Notes under the pieces: generated by a model
The model's input: the letters and a program-made list of their open reading frames with translations, nothing else
Told to the model about the DNA's origin: nothing
The model's database searches: none
Shown here: piece after piece, positions 1 to 6,263 of the stretch
Numbering within the stretch: the stretch's first letter is position 1
Layout: every line of letters begins with the position of its first letter
Made by a program: the position numbers and the translations under genes
NCBI GenBank assembly: GCA_025351615.1
Contig: JANXVP010000195.1
Span: 1 to 11,056 of the forward strand
From: Ramlibacter sp.
GTDB taxonomy: Bacteria > Pseudomonadota > Gammaproteobacteria > Burkholderiales > Burkholderiaceae_C
DNA length: 11,056 bases
Direction: 5' to 3'

Positions 1-101
1 ACGTGTCGCAACTTTTGGCCGGCAATCAGCATTTCCGGATGCACGAGGAACTCGGCACCGGGCCCGGCTTTTTCTACCTATGGGATCGGAACCAGACATG
101 A
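1..101 (+). CDS. C-terminal end of an iron-sulfur subunit (PadC/DmsB-like), partial
   Basis: Only the last 32 codons are in the window, read in the frame starting at base 3 and ending with TGA at 99-101. The tail contains the segment EELGTGPGFFYLWD, which resembles the end of ferredoxin-like electron-transfer subunits of the DMSO reductase family, including the PadC type. No cysteine motif lies in the visible part, so the assignment rests on this tail and on the next gene being the matching membrane anchor. The expected role is passing electrons between a molybdopterin catalytic subunit, presumably further upstream, and the membrane subunit. The frame stays open to the left edge. The family is inferred, and any gene ending in this context could look similar. 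Confidence 0.6.
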   Translation, partial: VSQLLAGNQHFRMHEELGTGPGFFYLWDRNQT

Positions 102-124
102 GCGCAGCGCAGAACCGCTTCAAG

Positions 125-180
125 CAAGCTCGCGCCCCCTCGGGGGGCAGCGCAGCGGGCTTGCCCGCAAGCGTGGGGGC
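125..180. repeat. GC-rich extragenic repeat with nested hairpins, Burkholderiales type
   Basis: The gap between the partial gene and the membrane anchor contains two perfect inverted repeats. GCCCCC at 134-139 pairs with GGGGGC at 143-148, and GCGGGC at 155-160 pairs with GCCCGC at 163-168 around a TT loop. A further GGGGGC at 175-180 could also pair with the first arm, giving an alternative fold. The layout (CAAGCTCGCGCCCCCTCGGG, then GCGTGGGGGC) matches from memory an intergenic repeat common in Comamonadaceae-like genomes. It ends three bases before the next start codon, so its G-run is the only candidate ribosome-binding sequence there. It has no T-tract, so I do not call it a classical terminator. 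Confidence 0.65.
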
Positions 181-183
181 CAC

Positions 184-1029
184 ATGAGCTACGGACCCAA
201 TCCCTGGCAGCAGGCGCACTGGGACTGGCGCGCCGCCGGCAACTTCATCTGCGGCGGTGCCGGCGCGGGCCTGGTGATCTTCACGGTGCTGTCCGGCCTG
301 CAGGGCCTGGCCGCGCCCCTGGCGATCCTGGCCGGTCTTGGGTTGGTCGGCCTGGGCCTGCTGTGCGTGTGGCTGGAGATCGGCCGGCCGCTGCGGGCGC
401 TGAATGTCTTCTTCAACGTCCGCAGCTCGTGGATGTCGCGCGAAGCGCTGGTCTCGGTCTTCCTTTTTGCGCTCGGGCTGGGCCTGGCGGCCGGTGTGAA
501 GTCCTGGGCTGCGCCCGTGGTGATCGCCGCCGTGGTCTTCATCTATTGCCAGGCGCGCATCGTGCAGGCGGCGCGGGGCATCCCTGCCTGGCGCGAACCG
601 CTGACCGTGCCGCTGCTGATGACGACCGGCCTGGCCGAGGGTGCCGGCCTGTTCTGGCTTGCCGCCGCGTGGCAAGGCGCGGGCGGGACGCTGCTCGCTT
701 CAATATTTGCCTTGCTGGTGCTGGGGCGCTGGGTGCTCTGGCGCGCCTGGCGCAGCCGCGTCGCCACGCTCAGCGCGCCGCGTGCGCTGGCCGAGATCGA
801 TCGTGTCGGCCCGGCCTTGCTGTGGATCGGCACCGTGGTGCCTCTGGTCCTGGCTGTGGTGGCTGCGACCGGATTGTTGCCAGCGGCCTGGACTTCAGTG
901 CTGTTGGCTGCTGCGGGTCTTGGCGTTGCCGCGACGGGCGCCTGGTTCAAGTTCACGCTGATCACCCGCGCCGCTTTCAACCAGGGCTTTGCCCTGGCAC
1001 GGCTGCCGGTGCGCGGCGTGCCGCACTGA
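184..1029 (+). CDS. padD: NrfD/DmsC-type membrane anchor, PadD-like
   Basis: This 281-residue integral membrane protein should anchor a molybdenum/iron-sulfur oxidoreductase and pass electrons to or from quinone. About eight hydrophobic helices are visible, roughly at residues 20-40, 43-64, 87-104, 108-128, 139-162, 169-187, 208-229 and 234-252, the usual NrfD/DmsC/PsrC layout. Family-like motifs are the N-terminal GPNPWQQAHWDWRAAGNF, the glycine-rich first helix, and EIGRPLRALNVFFN (about residues 65-78) followed by SSWMSREA. The N-terminal block is what makes me favour the membrane subunit of phenylacetyl-CoA:acceptor oxidoreductase, which oxidises phenylacetyl-CoA to phenylglyoxylate. The substrate could be another aryl-CoA. 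It follows the iron-sulfur gene tail after 82 bases and precedes the ligase by 26. ATG at 184 has only the G-run of the repeat as a ribosome-binding site. Confidence 0.75.
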   Translation: MSYGPNPWQQAHWDWRAAGNFICGGAGAGLVIFTVLSGLQGLAAPLAILAGLGLVGLGLLCVWLEIGRPLRALNVFFNVRSSWMSREALVSVFLFALGLGLAAGVKSWAAPVVIAAVVFIYCQARIVQAARGIPAWREPLTVPLLMTTGLAEGAGLFWLAAAWQGAGGTLLASIFALLVLGRWVLWRAWRSRVATLSAPRALAEIDRVGPALLWIGTVVPLVLAVVAATGLLPAAWTSVLLAAAGLGVAATGAWFKFTLITRAAFNQGFALARLPVRGVPH

Positions 1030-1055
1030 TTTTTCAACCCGACGCAGGATCACTT

Positions 1056-2405
1056 ATGGGTGCACTCTCGAGAGCGGAAACCGGGCTTCGCGCCGGACAG
1101 GCCGAACGCAGTTTCCTGCATGCGGAACAGGAGACAATGCCGCGCGAACGGCTGGCGCAGTTGCAGCTCGGGCGGCTGCAGACGACGGTGCGCAATGCCT
1201 TCGACAACGTGCCACTGGTGCGGCAGCGGCTGGAGGCAAAAGGCCTGCAGCCGGCCGACATTGGCAGCCTGGCGGATGTGGCGCTGCTGCCGTTCACGGT
1301 GAAGACCGACCTGCGCGACCAATACCCGTTCGGTCTGTTTGCGCGGCCCTGCGACCAGCTCGCCCGGCTGCATGCTTCGTCGGGGACCACGGGCAAGGCA
1401 ACCGTGGTCGGCTATACAAAAGAGGACCTCGACACCTGGGCGGACCTGATGGCACGCTCGATGTACGCGGCCGGCGCCCGCCGCGGCGATGTCGTCCACA
1501 ACGCTTACGGCTACGGCCTGTTCACCGGCGGCCTGGGAGCGCACTACGGGGCCGAGCGGCTGGGCGCCGTTGTGGTTCCGGTGTCGGGGGGTTCGACCGA
1601 ACGGCAGGTCGGCCTCATCATGGATTTCAAGGCGCGGGTGCTGTGCGCCACGCCCTCGTATGCGCTTGCCATCGCCGAGGTGGCGCAGCAGCAGGGCATC
1701 GACCTGCGCACCGGAGGACTTCGCATCGGCCTATTCGGCGCGGAACCCTGGAGCACGGCGATGCGCCGCGAGATCGAGTCCCGGCTCGGCCTGAAAGCGA
1801 TGGACGTTTACGGCCTGTCGGAGATCATGGGCCCTGGCGTCGCCTGCGAATGCGAATGCCAGGATGGCCTGCACGGGTGGGAGGATCATTTCCTGTTCGA
1901 GGTGATCGACCCTGAAACCGGCCTTGCGCTGCCGGAGGGCGAGGCGGGCGAGCTGGTGATCACCACGCTGACCAAGCAGGCGCTGCCGATGCTGCGTTAC
2001 CGCACGCGGGACATCACGCGCCTGACGACAGCACCTTGCGACTGCGGCCGCACCCATGTGCGGATCCTGCGCATCACCGGGCGCAACGACGACATGCTGA
2101 TCATCCGCGGCGTCAACGTCTATCCCTCGCAGATCGAAGCCGTGCTGGTCGGGCGGCCCAACATCGCACCGCACTACCAGCTGGTGGTCGAGCGGCGCGG
2201 CATCCTGGACATCGTGAGCATCGAGGTCGAGACGGCGCCCGGCACCGATGCCGAACTGTTCGGCGCCATCGCGCGCGATGTCGCGCACCACATCAAGTCG
2301 CGGGTCGGCATCACGACCCAGGTTTCCGTGCTGTCGCCGGGAGCGATTCCCCGCTCGCAGGGCAAAGCCGTGCGGGTGCGCGACCTGCGGCCCAGGGAGG
2401 GGTGA
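1056..2405 (+). CDS. paaK: PaaK-type aryl-CoA ligase (phenylacetate-CoA ligase family)
   Basis: This 449-residue cytoplasmic adenylate-forming enzyme makes an aryl-CoA from the acid, ATP and CoA. Its length fits PaaK (about 430-440). The ATP-binding loop SSGTTGKATVVGYT is at residues 108-121, with Ala115 where PaaK usually has Pro. YGLSEIMGPGV is the A5-type motif, GRNDDMLIIRGVNVYP the hinge block, and PRSQGKAVRVRDLR holds the likely catalytic Lys437. The cysteine pattern CDCGRTH is also typical of PaaK. The frame is open far upstream to 363, but homology begins after ATG 1056, which has AGGA at 1046-1049, and the upstream part overlaps the anchor gene. Between a Pad-like anchor and Hcr genes, the substrate may be phenylacetate, 4-hydroxyphenylacetate or hydroxybenzoate; the sequence does not decide. 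Confidence 0.85.
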   Translation: MGALSRAETGLRAGQAERSFLHAEQETMPRERLAQLQLGRLQTTVRNAFDNVPLVRQRLEAKGLQPADIGSLADVALLPFTVKTDLRDQYPFGLFARPCDQLARLHASSGTTGKATVVGYTKEDLDTWADLMARSMYAAGARRGDVVHNAYGYGLFTGGLGAHYGAERLGAVVVPVSGGSTERQVGLIMDFKARVLCATPSYALAIAEVAQQQGIDLRTGGLRIGLFGAEPWSTAMRREIESRLGLKAMDVYGLSEIMGPGVACECECQDGLHGWEDHFLFEVIDPETGLALPEGEAGELVITTLTKQALPMLRYRTRDITRLTTAPCDCGRTHVRILRITGRNDDMLIIRGVNVYPSQIEAVLVGRPNIAPHYQLVVERRGILDIVSIEVETAPGTDAELFGAIARDVAHHIKSRVGITTQVSVLSPGAIPRSQGKAVRVRDLRPREG

Positions 2406-2406
2406 G

Positions 2407-2877
2407 ATGGCTATGCAATTGCTCAGTCTGGAGGTCAACGGCCGCCCGCACCAGGTCGCGGCTCCGGGCAGCGCGCTGCTGCTGGAAGTGCTGCGCGACC
2501 AGCTCGGCCTCACCGGCACCAAGCAGGGCTGCGACGGCGGAGAATGCGGCGCCTGCACGGTGCTGGTCGACGGCCAGCCGCGGCTGGCTTGCATCACGCT
2601 GGCCGCCAGCGTCGCCGGAAAGCAGATCGAAACCATCGAAGGATTGTCCGAGGCCGGCCGCATGAGCCGCCTGCAGCAGGCGTTTCACGAGCAGTTGGGC
2701 ACGCAGTGCGGCTTTTGCACGCCGGGCATGGTGATGGCCGCCGAGGCGCTGCTGCGGCGCGAGCCCAGGCCGACCGAGCCGCAGATCCGCGAAGCGCTGG
2801 CCGGCAACCTGTGCCGGTGCACCGGCTACGTCAAGATCATCGAGTCGGTGCAGGCAGCCGCCGGAGGGGGGCCATGA
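2407..2877 (+). CDS. hcrC: 4-hydroxybenzoyl-CoA reductase-type small subunit, two [2Fe-2S] clusters
   Basis: This 156-residue small subunit of a xanthine oxidase family enzyme carries electrons between the FAD/iron-sulfur subunit and the molybdenum site. The plant-type [2Fe-2S] ligands are Cys42, Cys47, Cys50 and Cys62 ([12 protein letters not shown], then LAC). The second cluster uses Cys101, Cys104, Cys136 and Cys138 (QCGFCTPGM and NLCRCTGY). All eight are present. Length fits HcrC (about 160). ATG 2407 lies one base after the ligase stop and behind a strong GGGAGGGG ribosome-binding site inside the end of the ligase gene. The stop overlaps the next start by ATGA, so the subunits are probably translationally coupled. 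Small subunits are alike across the family, so the Hcr name comes from the medium subunit. Confidence 0.9.
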   Translation: MAMQLLSLEVNGRPHQVAAPGSALLLEVLRDQLGLTGTKQGCDGGECGACTVLVDGQPRLACITLAASVAGKQIETIEGLSEAGRMSRLQQAFHEQLGTQCGFCTPGMVMAAEALLRREPRPTEPQIREALAGNLCRCTGYVKIIESVQAAAGGGP

Positions 2878-5234
2878 AGCGCGACCCGCACGCGCTGGAG
2901 CGTCCGCCCGCGCCTCCCACCCATTCGATCGGCAAGCGCACGCCGCTGGTGGACGGGATCGAGAAAGTCACCGGGCGGGCGCGCTATACCGCCGACCTGC
3001 CCATGAGCGAGACCCTGGTCGGCCTGATCGGTCGCAGCCCGGTCGCCCATGCCTTCATCCGCTCGATCGACACCCGCCGTGCGCTCGCGATTCCCGGTGT
3101 CCGCGCCGTGATCACGGGCGAGGAATTCAGCGCGCCGTACGGCGTCATTCCGATCGCGCAGAACGAATGGCCGCTGGCGCGCGGCAAGGTGCGCTACCGC
3201 GGCGAACCGCTGTTCGCCGTAGCCGCCCGCGACGAAGCCGCGGCGCGCGCCGCGCTGGCCGCGGTCGAGGTCGTATTCGATGCGCTGCCGCCCCTTTTCA
3301 GCGCGGCCGAGGCCCGGGCAGAAGGCGCGGTGCTGTTGCACGACAACAGGCCCGGCAACCTGGAGCGACAGGTCGAGCAGGAGTTCGGCGATGTCGAAGC
3401 CGGCTTCGCCAGCGCCGACCTGGTGCTCGAGCGCCGCTATGAATGCGCCGAGGTCGCGCACGGCCAGATCGAACTCAATGCCACGGTGGCGCACTGGGAG
3501 CCCGAGCGCGAGCGCCTGACCGTGCACTCCGTCAGCCAGGTTCCGTACTACCTTCACCTGATGCTGGCGCAGACGCTCGGCATCGACCGCTCGCAGGTGC
3601 GCGTCGTCAAGCCGTTCGTCGGCGGCGGCTTCGGCCACCGCGTCGAGCCGCTCAACTTCGAGATGATCACGGCGGCCCTGGCGCGCGCCGCGGGCGGCAC
3701 CGTGAAGCTGGAGCTGACGCGCGAAGAGGTGTTTCTCACCCATCGCGGCCGGCCCCACACGGAGGTCCGGCTCAAGATCGGCCTGAAGCGCAGCGGCGAG
3801 ATCACGGCGCTGGACGCGGAAGTGACCCAGCGCGGCGGAGCCTATGGTGGCTATGGCCTGGTCACCATCCTGTACGCCGGCGCCTTGCTGCACGCGCTCT
3901 ACAAGGTGGGCGCTGTGCGCTATCGCGGTTACCGGGTCTACACCAACCTGCCGCCTTGCGGCGCGATGCGCGGCCACGGAGCGGTGAACGTGCGCTTCGC
4001 GATCGAGTCGCTGCTCGACGAAATGGCGCCCCGGCTCGGGCTCGACCCGTTCGCGTTGCGCCGTGCCAACCTGATCGAGGTGCCGTACCGCACGCTCAAC
4101 GACCTGCAGGTCAACTCCTACGGCTTGCCGCAATGCCTGGACGCGGTGGAGCGGGCCTCCGGCTGGCACGCGCGCCGCGGCAAGCTGGCGCCGGGGCGCG
4201 GGTTGGGCATGGCCTGCTCGCATTACGTCAGCGGCTCGGCCAAGCCGGTGCACTGGAGCGGCGAGCCGCATGCGGTCATCAACCTGAAGCTCGATTTCGA
4301 CGGCAGCATCACGGTCCTGACCGGTGCCTCCGACATCGGGCAGGGCTCCACGACGCTGCTGACGCAGGTTGTGGCCGAGGTGTTGCTGCTTCCGATGGCA
4401 CGCATCCGCGTCATTTCCGCCGACAGCGCGCTCACCCCCAAGGACAACGGCTCGTATTCCTCGCGCGTCTCGTTCATGGTGGGCAACGCGGCCCTGCGCG
4501 CGGCCGAAAACATGAAACGTGTGCTGGTCACCGCCGCAGCGAAGAAGCTTGAGGCGAGCGCCGACGACATCGAATGGGCCGGTGAATCCTGCTGGGTGAC
4601 CGGCACTGAACGCAAGCTCGATTTCGGGCAGTGCGTGCAGGCGGCGCTGGCCGAGTCCGGCACGCTGACCGTCAAGGGAACCTGGTCGACGCCGCTGGAA
4701 ACGCAGGGCGGCAAGTTCCGTGGCGCGGCCGTCGGTTCGACCGCGGGCTTCAGTTATGCCGCCCAGGTGGTCGAGGTGCAGGTGGATGAAGACACCGGCG
4801 CCGTGCACGTCGAAAAGGTGTGGGTCGCGCATGATTGCGGCCGCGCGCTCAACCCCCTCGCCGTCGAGGGCCAGGTCCAGGGAGCGGTCTGGATGGGCAT
4901 GGGCCAGGCACTCTCGGAGGAAACGCAGTACCACGAGGGCCTCCCGCTGACCTCCAACCTGATCGACTACCGCATCCCGACCATCGCCGAGTCGCCGCCC
5001 ATCGACGTGACGCTGATCGAAAGCATGGACCCGCTGGGACCGTTCGGCGCCAAGGAGGGCAGCGAAGGCGGCCTGCACGGTTTTCCGCCGGCCCTGACCA
5101 GTGCGATCGCCGACGCGCTCGGCCTGCGCCTGAACGCGCTGCCGGTGACGCCGGACCGGGTCTTCGATGCCTTGCAAACGCGCCGGCGTGAACTGCGCCT
5201 GCAGAAGGCGCGCAGCGCGCAGCAGGAGAGCTGA
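2874..5234 (+). CDS. hcrA: 4-hydroxybenzoyl-CoA reductase-type large (molybdopterin) subunit
   Basis: This 786-residue catalytic subunit of the xanthine oxidase family binds molybdopterin cytosine dinucleotide. In the Hcr branch it removes the para-hydroxyl of 4-hydroxybenzoyl-CoA to give benzoyl-CoA, using low-potential electrons. The N-terminal a/b hammerhead segment (residues about 20-140) includes DGIEKVTGRARYTADL. FVGGGFGH (248-255), AMRGHG (364-369) and SDIGQGS, with Gln490, match cofactor-binding segments. Glu731 in GAKEGSEGG aligns with the conserved active-site glutamate. Length is close to known HcrA (about 770). The start overlaps the small-subunit stop by four bases, and the medium subunit begins directly after this stop. 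Function within the family is decided mainly by its partner subunit, so a related aryl-CoA substrate remains possible. Confidence 0.88.
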   Translation: MKRDPHALERPPAPPTHSIGKRTPLVDGIEKVTGRARYTADLPMSETLVGLIGRSPVAHAFIRSIDTRRALAIPGVRAVITGEEFSAPYGVIPIAQNEWPLARGKVRYRGEPLFAVAARDEAAARAALAAVEVVFDALPPLFSAAEARAEGAVLLHDNRPGNLERQVEQEFGDVEAGFASADLVLERRYECAEVAHGQIELNATVAHWEPERERLTVHSVSQVPYYLHLMLAQTLGIDRSQVRVVKPFVGGGFGHRVEPLNFEMITAALARAAGGTVKLELTREEVFLTHRGRPHTEVRLKIGLKRSGEITALDAEVTQRGGAYGGYGLVTILYAGALLHALYKVGAVRYRGYRVYTNLPPCGAMRGHGAVNVRFAIESLLDEMAPRLGLDPFALRRANLIEVPYRTLNDLQVNSYGLPQCLDAVERASGWHARRGKLAPGRGLGMACSHYVSGSAKPVHWSGEPHAVINLKLDFDGSITVLTGASDIGQGSTTLLTQVVAEVLLLPMARIRVISADSALTPKDNGSYSSRVSFMVGNAALRAAENMKRVLVTAAAKKLEASADDIEWAGESCWVTGTERKLDFGQCVQAALAESGTLTVKGTWSTPLETQGGKFRGAAVGSTAGFSYAAQVVEVQVDEDTGAVHVEKVWVAHDCGRALNPLAVEGQVQGAVWMGMGQALSEETQYHEGLPLTSNLIDYRIPTIAESPPIDVTLIESMDPLGPFGAKEGSEGGLHGFPPALTSAIADALGLRLNALPVTPDRVFDALQTRRRELRLQKARSAQQES

Positions 5235-6215
5235 ATGCACGCACTTTCCGATTTCAGCTTGCAACGGCCCTCCAGCCTCGCCGAGGCAGCTGCCATGCTG
5301 GCCGCAGAACCGGCCGCTCGGCTGGTCGCCGGCGGCACCGATCTGCTGCCCAACTTGCGGCGCGGGCTCGAGCGTCCGCCGGTCCTGGTCGACCTGTCGG
5401 GTGTCATCGGTTTCGACCTGGTGCAGGAGGCTGCGGATGGCAGCATCCTGCTGGGTGCCGGGCTGACGCTGGCCGCGCTCATGACCCACGCCACGATCAT
5501 GGCGCGCCTGCCGGCACTGGCTGCAGCGGCCCGCGCCGCCGCCGGCCCTGGCCACCGCAGCGCGGCTACGCTGGGCGGCAACCTGTGCCAGGACACGCGC
5601 TGCGTGTTCTACAACCAGAGCGAGTGGTGGCGCGCCAGCAACGATTACTGCCTGAAGCGCGGCGGTGAGACATGCCATGTGGCGCCTCAGGGTGCGCGCT
5701 GCCATGCGGCGTTCAGCGGCGACCTGTCACCAGTGCTGCTTGTGCTGGGTGCGCAGGTCGAACTGCAAGCCGCCGGCAGCCGGCGGTGGTTGCCGCTGGC
5801 GGGGTTGTACCGCGACGACGGCGCCGCTCACCTGACGCTCGCATCTGGCGAATTGCTGACGCAGGTGTGCCTGCCCGCCGCACCGCCCGGCCAGGTGTGC
5901 GGCTATCGCAAGGCGCGGGTGCGCGGCGCGATTGACTTTCCGCTCGCTGCCGTAGCGATCTCACTGGCGCTGGAGCACGGCCGTGTCGCGTTGCTTGCCA
6001 TCGGGCTGTCGGGCACCAACGCCCATCCGCTGTTGTTGACCGGCACCGGCGACTGCGTGGGCCTTGCGGTGGACGATGCCCTGCTGGCCCGGGTCGCGAA
6101 GCTGGTCCAGCAGCAGGTCAGCCCGATGCGAAGCACGGCCACCCCGTCGAACTACCGCCGCCAGGTGGCCGCCGCGCTCACGCGGCGGCTGCTGCGCGAG
6201 CTGGCCGGCACCTGA
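5235..6215 (+). CDS. hcrB: 4-hydroxybenzoyl-CoA reductase-type medium subunit, FAD plus extra [4Fe-4S]
   Basis: This 326-residue FAD-binding subunit has the CO dehydrogenase flavoprotein fold: VAGGTDLLPNL (31-41) and TLGGNLCQDTRC (112-123) are FAD-loop motifs. After the second motif comes the insertion specific to 4-hydroxybenzoyl-CoA reductase, with FYNQSEWWR and Cys123, Cys139, Cys147 and Cys156. These match, shifted by one, the [4Fe-4S] ligands I recall for Thauera aromatica HcrB (122, 138, 146, 155). That cluster is thought to let electrons flow to the substrate rather than away from it. Aerobic xanthine-dehydrogenase-type medium subunits lack it, so this is the strongest evidence for a dehydroxylating reductase here. 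ATG 5235 abuts the large-subunit stop, with AGGAG at 5224-5228. Confidence 0.92.
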   Translation: MHALSDFSLQRPSSLAEAAAMLAAEPAARLVAGGTDLLPNLRRGLERPPVLVDLSGVIGFDLVQEAADGSILLGAGLTLAALMTHATIMARLPALAAAARAAAGPGHRSAATLGGNLCQDTRCVFYNQSEWWRASNDYCLKRGGETCHVAPQGARCHAAFSGDLSPVLLVLGAQVELQAAGSRRWLPLAGLYRDDGAAHLTLASGELLTQVCLPAAPPGQVCGYRKARVRGAIDFPLAAVAISLALEHGRVALLAIGLSGTNAHPLLLTGTGDCVGLAVDDALLARVAKLVQQQVSPMRSTATPSNYRRQVAAALTRRLLRELAGT

Positions 6216-6251
6216 TGCGTCGGCCACCAGCGCTTACCCAAATGCCAATGT

Positions 6252-6258
6252 GAGGAGA
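6252..6258 (+). promoter_or_regulatory. Ribosome-binding site that fixes the start of the fusion gene
   Basis: GAGGAGA lies five bases before ATG 6264. An in-frame TTG at 6261 would leave only two bases of spacing, so ATG 6264 is preferred. The 48-base gap after the hcrB stop holds nothing else that I recognise. Confidence 0.7.
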
Positions 6259-6263
6259 CCTTG

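Noticed and set aside
363..1055. Upstream extension of the PaaK-type ligase frame
   Set aside because: The extension overlaps the membrane-anchor gene, is low-complexity and arginine-rich, and exceeds the family length; ATG 1056 with AGGA fits homology.
2248..2406. Upstream extension of the hcrC frame
   Set aside because: It runs within the ligase gene and the ferredoxin domain starts only after ATG 2407.
2544..2873. Upstream extension of the hcrA frame
   Set aside because: It overlaps hcrC in another frame and has no homology; ATG 2874 with the ATGA overlap fits the family start.
2826..5705. A 959-codon open frame on the minus strand
   Set aside because: It lies opposite hcrA and hcrB, has no recognisable domain, and is arginine/alanine/glutamine-rich as expected for the antisense of GC-rich coding DNA.
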